Source: Adlercreutzia sp. ZJ141
GTDB taxonomy: Bacteria > Actinomycetota > Coriobacteriia > Coriobacteriales > Eggerthellaceae
DNA length: 64,000 nt
Direction of reading: 5' to 3'
Assembly (NCBI RefSeq): GCF_011038965.1
Contig: NZ_JAAKEB010000008.1
Location: forward strand, 1 to 64,000
Position numbers and translations under genes: made by a program. Below, in pieces: positions 1-8,853 of the stretch. Under the pieces are notes generated by a model, which was given only the letters and a program-made list of their open reading frames with translations, ran no database searches and had not been told where the DNA came from. The first letter of the stretch is position 1, and each line of letters opens with the position of its first letter.

Positions 1-34
1 TAAACTGACGGTATTGCAATGCGCCGCCAGTTTA
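1..34. repeat. Short inverted repeat, possible IS end hairpin
   Basis: TAAACTG at 1-7 is complementary to CAGTTTA at 28-34. It lies about 70 bp beyond the broken transposase fragment at 105-209 and could be the end hairpin of that IS200/IS605-like element. The window edge prevents checking the flank. Confidence 0.3.
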
Positions 35-104
35 GGTTTATGTGAAGTATCAAGGGACAAACAGACAGGTTGATCGATTCTATGGGCTATTACTTCGCAT
101 AAAC

Positions 105-209
105 TCACGCTTCGCATATGATGACTTTACGCCTATACTTCGGTGTGAACACGATGTGGTACTTGCACATCCACTTCGTGTGCGACAGGCTGTGTGCCTT
201 GTTTGCCAA
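105..209 (-). pseudogene. tnpA: IS200/IS605-type TnpA transposase, N-terminal fragment
   Basis: A minus-strand reading from TTG at 209 gives 34 residues beginning LANKAHSLSHTKWMCKYHIV and continuing FTPKYRRKVI, the typical N-terminus of IS200/IS605 Y1 HuH transposases, then a stop at 105-107. The family protein is about 130-150 residues and has its HuH motif and catalytic Tyr further on; both are absent here. An AAGGCGG ribosome-binding-like sequence precedes the TTG. This is a dead remnant whose 3' part has been replaced by unrelated sequence. Confidence 0.7.
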
Positions 210-213
210 AACG

Positions 214-270
214 GCCGCCTTTCCGGGCTGATACGACTTGAACACTTGTATCTTAGCCCCGGTAGGCGGC
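214..270 (-). repeat. Long imperfect stem-loop upstream of the TnpA fragment
   Basis: Arms at 214-234 and 248-270 pair over GCCGCC, CCGGGCT and GATAC blocks. The AAGGCGG likely ribosome-binding site of the tnpA fragment lies within the stem. IS200 elements are known to hide the tnpA ribosome-binding site in such a 5' hairpin, so this probably is that structure or the left-end hairpin. Confidence 0.5.
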
Positions 271-368
271 GTTTTGACGCAAGGGCAAAGCCTTCGATGC
301 GCACCCGCATAGCGGGTGGTTTATTGCCCGCCGCGCTGCGTGCGCCGTGCAGGCTCACGAGCCTGAAC

Positions 369-414
369 AAAAACGTCACGCCCGCAGCTCATGTACTGCG
401 GGCGTGGCGTTTTT
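369..414 (-). terminator. Bidirectional-looking intrinsic terminator after the DUF1292 gene
   Basis: ACGCCCGCAG and CTGCGGGCGT form a strong GC stem around an 8-nt loop, with A-runs on one side and TTTTT on the other. It sits directly after the stop of the minus-strand gene ending at 419 and can terminate the secDF-DUF1292 transcript. Confidence 0.85.
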
Positions 415-418
415 CGTC

Positions 419-748
419 CTATTCGAAATCGTAGAGGTCCTTGGTGGCAACCTTAAAGTCCTCAAACACTTCGGCGGCAATGCTCACGTCGTCCACCAGT
501 TCGAAAGCCGCCGGCTGACCCTCGTCGTCAAGCTCGGTCACCTCAAGGATAATCACTTCCCCGCTGCCAGTCCCCACCTCATCAGCTTCCTCAAACGGGA
601 AAAAGAAACCGTAGCTGCGATCGTTGTGCAGGATGATCCCCAGAAACTCAAGATCAATACAATCACCCTTCTCGTCTTCAAACGTCAGCGTCATGCCCTC
701 CTGAACGGGCGGGCAGTAGTTGGGGGCACTTCCTTCACGCATGGGCAT
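419..748 (-). CDS. DUF1292-type small acidic protein
   Basis: 109 residues, acidic, without membrane segments. The central part (FEDEKGDCIDLEFLGIILHN, then YGFFFPFEEADE and VIILEVTELDDEGQ) has the alternating beta pattern of DUF1292 (YrzB-like) proteins, a family of unknown function common in Firmicutes and related bacteria. It begins 11 bp after the secDF stop, so it is probably co-transcribed as the last gene before a strong terminator. The cysteine in the first 15 residues and a Pro-rich N-terminus are the only distinctive points. No function can be assigned from sequence. Confidence 0.75.
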   Translation of the reverse strand: MPMREGSAPNYCPPVQEGMTLTFEDEKGDCIDLEFLGIILHNDRSYGFFFPFEEADEVGTGSGEVIILEVTELDDEGQPAAFELVDDVSIAAEVFEDFKVATKDLYDFE

Positions 749-759
749 GAGCTCCTTCC

Positions 760-3357
760 CTATCGCTTTGCAGAGCGCTTGGATTTCTTCTTCGCCTTGG
801 AAGACGACTGCTTACTGCTCTGCTCTTTACCATCTGTGGCATCTGCGTCAGACGCGAGTTCGGCAGAAGCCTGATCGATAGGCTGCGGGTTACCGAACGC
901 GAATATGCCAACATTCGTGCCGTAGCGACGGACCAGCTTTGCGTAGCGGGGCTCGCGTGTCTTCCACATGGCATAGAGCGGCGAGGCAACAGCAATAGAC
1001 GAGTACACGCCCACAGCAAGACCCACCGACATGGCAAGCGCGAAATCTTTCAGCGTCTCGCCGCCGAACAGTAGCATGGCGACCACCGGCACAAGCGATG
1101 TGATAGACGTGTTAATGGAGCGCACGAACACCTGGTTCACCGAATGGTTCGCCATAGTCATGAACGTACACTTGATGTCGCCTGACTGCATGTTGTCGTT
1201 GATGCGATGGAACACCACCACCGTGTCGTATAGCGAGTAACCCAAGATGGTGAGCAACGCCGCAATGGTGTTCGGCGTAACCTCGCGCCCCACCAGCGCG
1301 TACACGCCAATGACAATGATCAGGTCATGCAGCAGCGTTACCACGGCCACAATACCCATCTTGTAATCCCTAAAGCGAATGCCAATGTAGGCAATAATAA
1401 GCAGCAGCGACACAACAAACGCAATGAGCGACGAGCGTACCACACTCGCACCCCAGTCAGGACCAATGGTGGACACCTGGAAGTTCTCCGTCGGAACACC
1501 CAGCTGCTCGGCAGCGTCGGTCGCGTGTGCCGTCGCTTCTTCGGCATCGGTGGTTGAGGTGCGAACGAGGAAGCCGTTTTCGCCATTCGTCTGCGTCGTT
1601 TGAATGACAGCATCGGGCTCGCCAGCCTGTGCCATGGCATCACGCATCTGATCGATGGTAATGTCGCCCGTCTGCGTGAACGTCACCGATGTACCACCCA
1701 CGAACTCAATACCGAAGTTAAGTCCGCGCACGCCCATAAACGCAATCGACAGCGCCACGAGTACCGCCGATACACTCAAGAGCACCTTGCGCACACCGAG
1801 GAAGTTGATATCAAGTTTAATGAAGCGACCTTTGAGCTTGCGCGCGGCTTCAACGGTAAACGATTTCGTGGTGCATGAACCCGGCGTATCCCCCGCCTCG
1901 CGCACGGCTTCCTGCACGGCCGCCGCTGCATCCTGGCTCGCCTTGATGTTCCAGAACTTCGTGTGCTTACGCATAACATGCGGCGCAAGCACACGAATCA
2001 GTGGCGCCTTAAACAGCAGCATCATAATAATGTCACACATGATGCCAAGCGCCAAGGTAAGGCCAAAGCCCTTTACGCTCGCACTTGCCAAGAAGAACAG
2101 CGTAAGCGCCGACACCATGGACACAAGGTCAGCGTCAATGGAGGTCAGAATCGCATGGCGCACGCCTGTCATAGATGCCGCACGAACGCTTCTGCCCATG
2201 CGTATTTCCTCACAGAAACGCTCAAGCGTAAGGATGGATGAGTCAGCCGCCATACCAATAGTTAACACGATACCTGCCACACCCGCAAGCGACAGACTAA
2301 ACAGATCAAAGTGCGAAAGCAACGCCAGAATACCTAAATAGATTACTGCGAACACCACCATGGCCGCCGCTGCGATAAGACCAAGGCCGTTGTAAAAGAA
2401 CAGCAAATACACTAACACCAGTAAAAGGCCGATGCCAGCAACAACAACACCGCTGCGCAACGCATCCTGACCAAGCGTAGGACCAACCGACTGGCTTTGT
2501 TCGTATTCGAAGCTCACCGGCAGCGAACCGCTCTCGAGCACAGCCTGCAGAGCCTGCGCGTCCTCAAGGTCGTAACCACCCGTGATGGACACCTCACCGT
2601 TGGGAATCTCGCTCTGTACGGCAGGTGCCGAATGTACCTCACCGTCAAGAATGATAACGATCTTGCCTTTGGTGGGTGCGAGCTCCGCCGTGGCGTCGGC
2701 AAACGCCTTTGTGCCCTCAGCATCAAGGCGCAGCGCCACCGCATAGTAGGCCGACGTGTCGGATTCCTTCTCCACGGTCACACGCTCGATGTTCTCACCA
2801 GTGATAAGCGGAGTGTAGGTGCCCTCTTCGACCTCCATATACTCGACCGCCGAATCAGTGGCGAAGGTATTACCGAAATCGTCGGTCACCGTTCCACCGG
2901 TTACGTAACCGCCCCTGTCAATGGTGGAACGAACAGTCTCATCGGTGAATGAGTCGAGTCGCGCGAACTCGAGCTTGCCTGTACGCCCGATTGCCTCAAG
3001 TGCCGCTTCAGTGTCGGATAAACCAGGAATTTGCACGAGAATCTGGTTGTCGCCCTGCACCTGCACTACCGCCTCGGACGCACCAAGCGCGTCCACGCGG
3101 CTTTCTATGATAGAGCGGCTGCTTTCCATCTGCTCGTCGGTGATGGCACTACCGTCGGTGCTCTCCGCCGACAATACAACCGACAAGCCGCCTTGGATGT
3201 CGAGGCCCTGGTTGATCTTTTCCTGCGGAGGCATGAAGAGCGCCACCGACGCCACTAGCAAGAGCGCGGTTGCCACCAGCAGCCACACATTGCGGCGATC
3301 AGTGCCGCCGTCGAGCTTCTTTTTTCCCCGGCTTTTTTGCTTACCCAGCTCAGGCAT
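760..3357 (-). CDS. secDF: Protein translocase subunit SecDF (fused SecD and SecF)
   Basis: 865 residues. The membrane RND-type subunit pair uses the proton gradient to help SecYEG complete protein export. The SecD half has one N-terminal membrane segment, then NQGLDIQGGLSVVLSAE (the family GLDLxGG motif), an extracellular P1 region and five membrane segments. The SecF half starts near residue 525 (LDINFLGVRK, then GLNFGIEFVGGTSV) and has its own six-segment pattern, ending in a Lys/Ser-rich cytoplasmic tail. I chose ATG at 3357 because AAGGAG lies eight bases upstream; an in-frame start at 3432 has no such site. It lies downstream of tgt in the usual order, but no yajC is present between them. 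Confidence 0.95.
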   Translation of the reverse strand: MPELGKQKSRGKKKLDGGTDRRNVWLLVATALLLVASVALFMPPQEKINQGLDIQGGLSVVLSAESTDGSAITDEQMESSRSIIESRVDALGASEAVVQVQGDNQILVQIPGLSDTEAALEAIGRTGKLEFARLDSFTDETVRSTIDRGGYVTGGTVTDDFGNTFATDSAVEYMEVEEGTYTPLITGENIERVTVEKESDTSAYYAVALRLDAEGTKAFADATAELAPTKGKIVIILDGEVHSAPAVQSEIPNGEVSITGGYDLEDAQALQAVLESGSLPVSFEYEQSQSVGPTLGQDALRSGVVVAGIGLLLVLVYLLFFYNGLGLIAAAAMVVFAVIYLGILALLSHFDLFSLSLAGVAGIVLTIGMAADSSILTLERFCEEIRMGRSVRAASMTGVRHAILTSIDADLVSMVSALTLFFLASASVKGFGLTLALGIMCDIIMMLLFKAPLIRVLAPHVMRKHTKFWNIKASQDAAAAVQEAVREAGDTPGSCTTKSFTVEAARKLKGRFIKLDINFLGVRKVLLSVSAVLVALSIAFMGVRGLNFGIEFVGGTSVTFTQTGDITIDQMRDAMAQAGEPDAVIQTTQTNGENGFLVRTSTTDAEEATAHATDAAEQLGVPTENFQVSTIGPDWGASVVRSSLIAFVVSLLLIIAYIGIRFRDYKMGIVAVVTLLHDLIIVIGVYALVGREVTPNTIAALLTILGYSLYDTVVVFHRINDNMQSGDIKCTFMTMANHSVNQVFVRSINTSITSLVPVVAMLLFGGETLKDFALAMSVGLAVGVYSSIAVASPLYAMWKTREPRYAKLVRRYGTNVGIFAFGNPQPIDQASAELASDADATDGKEQSSKQSSSKAKKKSKRSAKR

Positions 3358-3471
3358 AACGCTTGCTCCTTGACGCGCATCGGGCGCCCCGCATTTGTGT
3401 ATCATGCGGAGTGCCCCTTCATCATTTCTCAAACTTGTTTATTATGCCACAACAGTCTGTGAAACGGGTAC

Positions 3472-4620
<1,149 letters not shown>

Positions 4621-5532
4621 CTACGCCTCCTGCCCGGCCGCATCAGCAACCCACGACGCGCCCGTCCGCGGCGTGTACGAAGCAGCAAACGCCGCCATGA
4701 CGCGCTGCTCGTCTTCAACAGCAAGCCGGTAGTTCGCTGCAAGTGCAACCTGCGTGTCGGCGGGTGTCACTGCAGCGGGATTGATACCCACAGCGGGATT
4801 TACGCACACGGGCAGCGCCTCGGCCCACACAGCGAAATCGGCACGCGTGCCGTGCTTCACGGTTTCGAGCGGGAAAGAAACCGGATCGAGCAGATTGTCG
4901 GTAACGATGTACATGTCGCAGCCAAGACCCGCAAATGACATGTCCTCGAGCGTGTTATTGCCCACCATGAGTACGTCTTTACCGGAAAGACCACACGCAG
5001 CAAGATTCTCGGCGCAGTAGGCGGGTTTGGGCTTTACCGACGTCGAGTTGTCGTAGGTGGTAATGCGCACGAAATCGTTCGCATCGAGCCCTGCCCATTG
5101 CAGGCGCCACACAACAGCACGTGGCGGAAACAGCGGCATCGTGGCAACTATCAGCGGGTAGCCCTTATTCACAAGCGCTCGTACCGCACGGGCAACATTG
5201 GGATCGTTTCCACAGGTCGCGCCCAGCTTGCCGAACTCGGTTTCGTAATAATGATCCAAAAGCGCAGCCCAGTTGGCAGCATCGCGATCGACAAACGAGA
5301 AGAACGTTTCCCAAAACGCCTGGTCATTCGTTTGATCCGACGGACTTTTTATCATCGCCTTGACACCAGCAGACACCGCCGCCGAAAACGTTTGAGCATC
5401 AAACCCGCGAGCAGCCACGAAAGCAGCAAGCGACGTAAAGTACCCTTTAAGGAATTCCTCAATCTCCATCGGCAACAATGTGCCATCTAAATCAAAGAAG
5501 ATGGCGCGATAGGCGCGTTCGGTTGTTTCCAT
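4621..5532 (-). CDS. HAD-superfamily hydrolase
   Basis: 303 residues. Motif I is FFDLDGTLLP near residue 14, with a helical cap domain after it. Motif II is in LIVATMPLFP, motif III Lys in TSVKPKPAYC, and motif IV in VLMVGNNTLEDMSFAG, although GNN replaces the commoner GDS/GDx. These mark a soluble phosphatase-like HAD enzyme; the substrate is not evident. AAGGAG precedes ATG at 5532. It is the first gene of the leftward HAD-tgt-secDF-DUF1292 run and is divergent from the QueH-ApbE gene, with only 53 bp between the two starts. Confidence 0.85.
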   Translation of the reverse strand: METTERAYRAIFFDLDGTLLPMEIEEFLKGYFTSLAAFVAARGFDAQTFSAAVSAGVKAMIKSPSDQTNDQAFWETFFSFVDRDAANWAALLDHYYETEFGKLGATCGNDPNVARAVRALVNKGYPLIVATMPLFPPRAVVWRLQWAGLDANDFVRITTYDNSTSVKPKPAYCAENLAACGLSGKDVLMVGNNTLEDMSFAGLGCDMYIVTDNLLDPVSFPLETVKHGTRADFAVWAEALPVCVNPAVGINPAAVTPADTQVALAANYRLAVEDEQRVMAAFAASYTPRTGASWVADAAGQEA

Positions 5533-5585
5533 GCAAGCTCCTTTGCGAGCGCGTCGTGCATTAGCATCATGTTAGTATAGGAAAC

Positions 5586-7604
5586 ATGCGTAAACCCATG
5601 GAAAACACTACGGAAAAACCCTGCACGGAACGCGTGCTGTTGCATGCATGCTGTGGCCCATGCTCGACCGAGCCAACCCGGCTTTTGCGAACGCGCGGCA
5701 TCGAGCCGACCATCTTTTTCGCCAATTCAAACATCCACCCAAAAAATGAGTACGAACGCCGCTTAGATACCATTCGCACCTTTGCTGAAGATGAGGGAAT
5801 CAGCCTGATCGAAGGTTCCTACGACGCGTCAGCTTGGGAGCGCACCGCGGGGCGTGTAGGTGACGCAGCACATGAACGCTTTGGGCTCATCGCCGATGAA
5901 CACGCCGCCGAATTCGCCCGAACCAAAGACACCGAACGGGCCCACATGAGCAATGTGGCCGTCTCGCGCGACGAGAGCAGCTCGCACGCTAAGGGGCACG
6001 ATGGAAGACACACTGAGGAGCGTGACGCAACCATCGCAGATTGCTCACGCGCAACGGAAGGCGCAGACGATGTCGGTGGCGCTAACGTGCCCGACATATT
6101 CCCCAACCCGCTTGACGACGTGCCAAACGTAGGCGCAACCTCAAGCAGCGCCCGGGAAGCGCGTGCGGCGCGATGCCGAGCGTGCTACCGGATGCGCTTC
6201 GAGGAAGCGGCGCACTACGCTGCAGCGCACGGATTCGACGCGCTGGGAACTACGCTATCGGTAAGCCCCTACCAGCACACGCAGATCATCCGCGAAGAGC
6301 TTGAACGTGCCGCATCGAGCGCTGGCATACGGGCACTGTTTGAGGACTACCGCCCAAGCTATGATGACACCGTGCGTCGCAGCAAGGACGCGGGCATGTA
6401 CCGGCAGAACTACTGCGGCTGCCGCTTTTCCGAGGAGGAAGCCCGCGCCGAGCGCACCTACCGCAAGGTCGAGCGGAAAGCGCACCGTATTGCGGAAAAG
6501 CTCGCCGAAGCCGAGCAGAAGGCGGCATGTGCAAACGAGCCCTACGTTGATCCTGCCTCCCCCAACGGCGCCTTCGTAGCTGACCCCCTGCCCGCGGAAA
6601 GCCTTCCGCGCATACAGATGGAAGCTTCTAACGGAGCGCGTCGCTGCAACTTCAAAGCCTTCGATACCGTAATCGAGCTTATTACCTACGGCAACGCCGC
6701 CACGTGCGAACACGCGTTTTTCGATGCAGTTGACGCATGCCGAGCCTTCGAACGACGGCTTTCCCCGTATCTTCCACATTCTGACATTGCACGCCTGAAC
6801 AAAAGTGCCGGTGAACCGTGTACCATTCACGAACAAACAGCTGAACTGCTGCTCGCGTCAAAGCGCTATTGTGCGAAAAGCAACGGCACGTTCGATATCA
6901 CCATGGGGCCGGTTATCAGCCTGTGGGATTTTCACACTGGCCTCGTTGCTGACGAGCGTGCGTGCGCACGTGCGCTCGAGCATGTGAACTGGCGCAAACT
7001 AAACGTGTTTCGCCTTGGCGGGCAATGGTTTGCCCACCTGGCCGATCCGCATGCATCGGTAAACCTAGGCGGCATCGCGAAAGGCTGGATAGCCGACCGC
7101 CTGGCCGACATCATGATGCGAGAAACAGAAGATGTGCAGGGCATAAGCGTGAACCTCGGCGGCAACGTGCTCGTGCGCGGAGACAAACCTGACGGCAGCG
7201 CGTGGCGCATCGGTATCCGCGACCCACGCGATACGCGCCGCCTGATAGGCGCTGTGCCCGTGCGCAACATGTCGCTCGTAACCAGCGGCACCTATGAGCG
7301 CTGCTTTAAGCGCGATGGCGTGCTGTATCATCACATTTTAAGTACAGAAGACGGCAAGCCCGTGGCCACCGACATCGCTGGAGCAACCGTGGTGGCGCGC
7401 GACTCCATAGACGCCGAAGGGTTTTCCACCACGCTCTTAGCACTGGGGTCTGAACGCGCGTCCCAGTTTGCTCAACGCGAGCCTGCAATTATCGCCGCGT
7501 TCCTGGTAGGCTTCGACGGCTCTGTCATCTCCATCGAAAAAGACGCGCTTGTTCCAAGCGCGCACCCCACCCCACGTACCGAAAAGGACCCCTTGCGAGC
7601 ATGA
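5586..7604 (+). CDS. queH: QueH-type epoxyqueuosine reductase fused to ApbE-type FMN transferase
   Basis: 672 residues. Residues 16-300 are QueH (DUF208): LLHACCGPCSTEP with C22, C23 and C26, then C197 and C200 in RCRACYRMRFEEAAHYAA, and C277 and C279 in QNYCGCRFS. QueH reduces epoxyqueuosine to queuosine in tRNA. A hydrophilic insert lacking family similarity fills about residues 115-195. Residues 356-650 are ApbE-like: FDITMGPVISLW, NLGGIAKGWIADR near 495 and ISVNLGGN, the flavin-transferase signature; no lipobox is present. The two domains are joined in one frame with no stop. The gene overlaps queA by ATGA. ApbE normally attaches FMN to Thr of membrane redox proteins, so its tie to tRNA modification is unexplained. 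Starts at 5586 or 5598 are both possible. Confidence 0.9.
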   Translation: MRKPMENTTEKPCTERVLLHACCGPCSTEPTRLLRTRGIEPTIFFANSNIHPKNEYERRLDTIRTFAEDEGISLIEGSYDASAWERTAGRVGDAAHERFGLIADEHAAEFARTKDTERAHMSNVAVSRDESSSHAKGHDGRHTEERDATIADCSRATEGADDVGGANVPDIFPNPLDDVPNVGATSSSAREARAARCRACYRMRFEEAAHYAAAHGFDALGTTLSVSPYQHTQIIREELERAASSAGIRALFEDYRPSYDDTVRRSKDAGMYRQNYCGCRFSEEEARAERTYRKVERKAHRIAEKLAEAEQKAACANEPYVDPASPNGAFVADPLPAESLPRIQMEASNGARRCNFKAFDTVIELITYGNAATCEHAFFDAVDACRAFERRLSPYLPHSDIARLNKSAGEPCTIHEQTAELLLASKRYCAKSNGTFDITMGPVISLWDFHTGLVADERACARALEHVNWRKLNVFRLGGQWFAHLADPHASVNLGGIAKGWIADRLADIMMRETEDVQGISVNLGGNVLVRGDKPDGSAWRIGIRDPRDTRRLIGAVPVRNMSLVTSGTYERCFKRDGVLYHHILSTEDGKPVATDIAGATVVARDSIDAEGFSTTLLALGSERASQFAQREPAIIAAFLVGFDGSVISIEKDALVPSAHPTPRTEKDPLRA

Positions 7605-8773
7605 AAACCGAAGACTTCAACTATAACCTGCCCGAAGAGCTGATCGCCCAAGAGCCTACGTCCGTGCGCGACCTGTGCCGCATGCTGGTTATGGATCGCA
7701 AAACCGGTGCGCTTAAAGACCACATCTTCCGCGACATCGCAGACTACCTACGCCCTGGTGACCTGCTTGTTGCGAACGAAACCCGCGTCATGCCCGCCCG
7801 CTTGCTGGGTACAAAACGCGGCACGGGAGGAGCAGCTGAGGTGTTTCTCTTGCGTCAGCTGTTCGGAGCACAGGCAGCTCACTACGACCCTTCCGCCGAC
7901 ACAAGCGCGGCCGGTTCGAACCAAACCGCCATCTGGGAGGTACTCGTTCGGCCTGGCAAGCGTTTAAAGCCGGGAAGCGGCGCGGTGGTCGACTTTATGA
8001 GCGACACAGGAGTCGTGGTGCTGTCGGCAGAGGTGATCGATTGGGCAGCCGGTGCGCAGCGCGGCGAGCGCGTGGCGCGCCTGAGTACACCACTTCCCTC
8101 GCTTGACGAAGCTCTACACGCGGTCGGACACACGCCACTGCCGCCCTATATTAAAAACTACGCCGGTGACGAAGAGCTCTACCAAACCGTTTACTCGCGC
8201 CGCGAGAGCAGCGCCGCCGCGCCAACTGCCGGATTGCATTTCACACCCGAGCTCATTGATCAGCTGCAGAGAAACGGCGTGCGCTGGGAAACCGTAGAGC
8301 TGGAAGTGGGCCTTGACACGTTTCGTGTCATTGACGAGGACGATCCTGAACAGCACGTCATCCACACCGAGTTTTTCCACGTACCACAGCGCACCGTGGA
8401 CGCCATTGCTGAAACACGCTCGCGCGGCGGACGCGTCGTAGCAGTGGGCACCACCAGCGTACGTAGCTTAGAAAGCGCCTGGGATGCCACTGCGGCCCCG
8501 AACGGCACAGCGCGCCCTGCAAGCGTTGCAGCCCGCACAGGATGCGGTGCTGTAACAGCGCGCGAACGCGAGGCAACGAGCCTCTATATTCTGCCCGGGT
8601 TTGAATTCAACGTGGTCGACGCTCTCATCACGAACTTCCACGTGCCGAAGAGCACACTCATGATGCTGGTAAGCGCTTTCAGTAGCCGGGAAAACCTGCT
8701 TGCCGCCTACGAACACGCCGTGCGCGAGCGATACCGCCTGCTGTCGTTCGGCGACGCCATGTTCATCTGTTAG
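7601..8773 (+). CDS. queA: S-adenosylmethionine:tRNA ribosyltransferase-isomerase
   Basis: 390 residues. QueA transfers and isomerises the ribosyl group of SAM onto preQ1-34 tRNA to give epoxyqueuosine, the substrate of QueH. Signatures: the N-terminal YNLPEELIAQEPTSVRDLCR, LVANETRVMPARLLG, LPPYIKNY, then AAPTAGLHFTPELI and VGTTSVRSLESA, and FITNFHVPKS-like NFHVPKSTLMMLVSAF near the end. It is somewhat longer than usual because of a short insert around residues 290-325 (TARPASVAARTG). The start overlaps the stop of the QueH-ApbE gene by 4 bp, so translation is probably coupled. Confidence 0.97.
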   Translation: MKTEDFNYNLPEELIAQEPTSVRDLCRMLVMDRKTGALKDHIFRDIADYLRPGDLLVANETRVMPARLLGTKRGTGGAAEVFLLRQLFGAQAAHYDPSADTSAAGSNQTAIWEVLVRPGKRLKPGSGAVVDFMSDTGVVVLSAEVIDWAAGAQRGERVARLSTPLPSLDEALHAVGHTPLPPYIKNYAGDEELYQTVYSRRESSAAAPTAGLHFTPELIDQLQRNGVRWETVELEVGLDTFRVIDEDDPEQHVIHTEFFHVPQRTVDAIAETRSRGGRVVAVGTTSVRSLESAWDATAAPNGTARPASVAARTGCGAVTAREREATSLYILPGFEFNVVDALITNFHVPKSTLMMLVSAFSSRENLLAAYEHAVRERYRLLSFGDAMFIC

Positions 8774-8853
8774 CGGCAGCTTGAACACGCCGAACACCCG
8801 AGCACGCCGAGCACATCGCATACCCGAGCACGACTCTTTCAAGGAGTGCATTC

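Noticed and set aside
42-434. 130-codon plus-strand open frame over the IS200 remnant
   Set aside because: It has no ribosome-binding site, no recognisable family, and lies opposite the tnpA fragment, its hairpin and the DUF1292 terminator.
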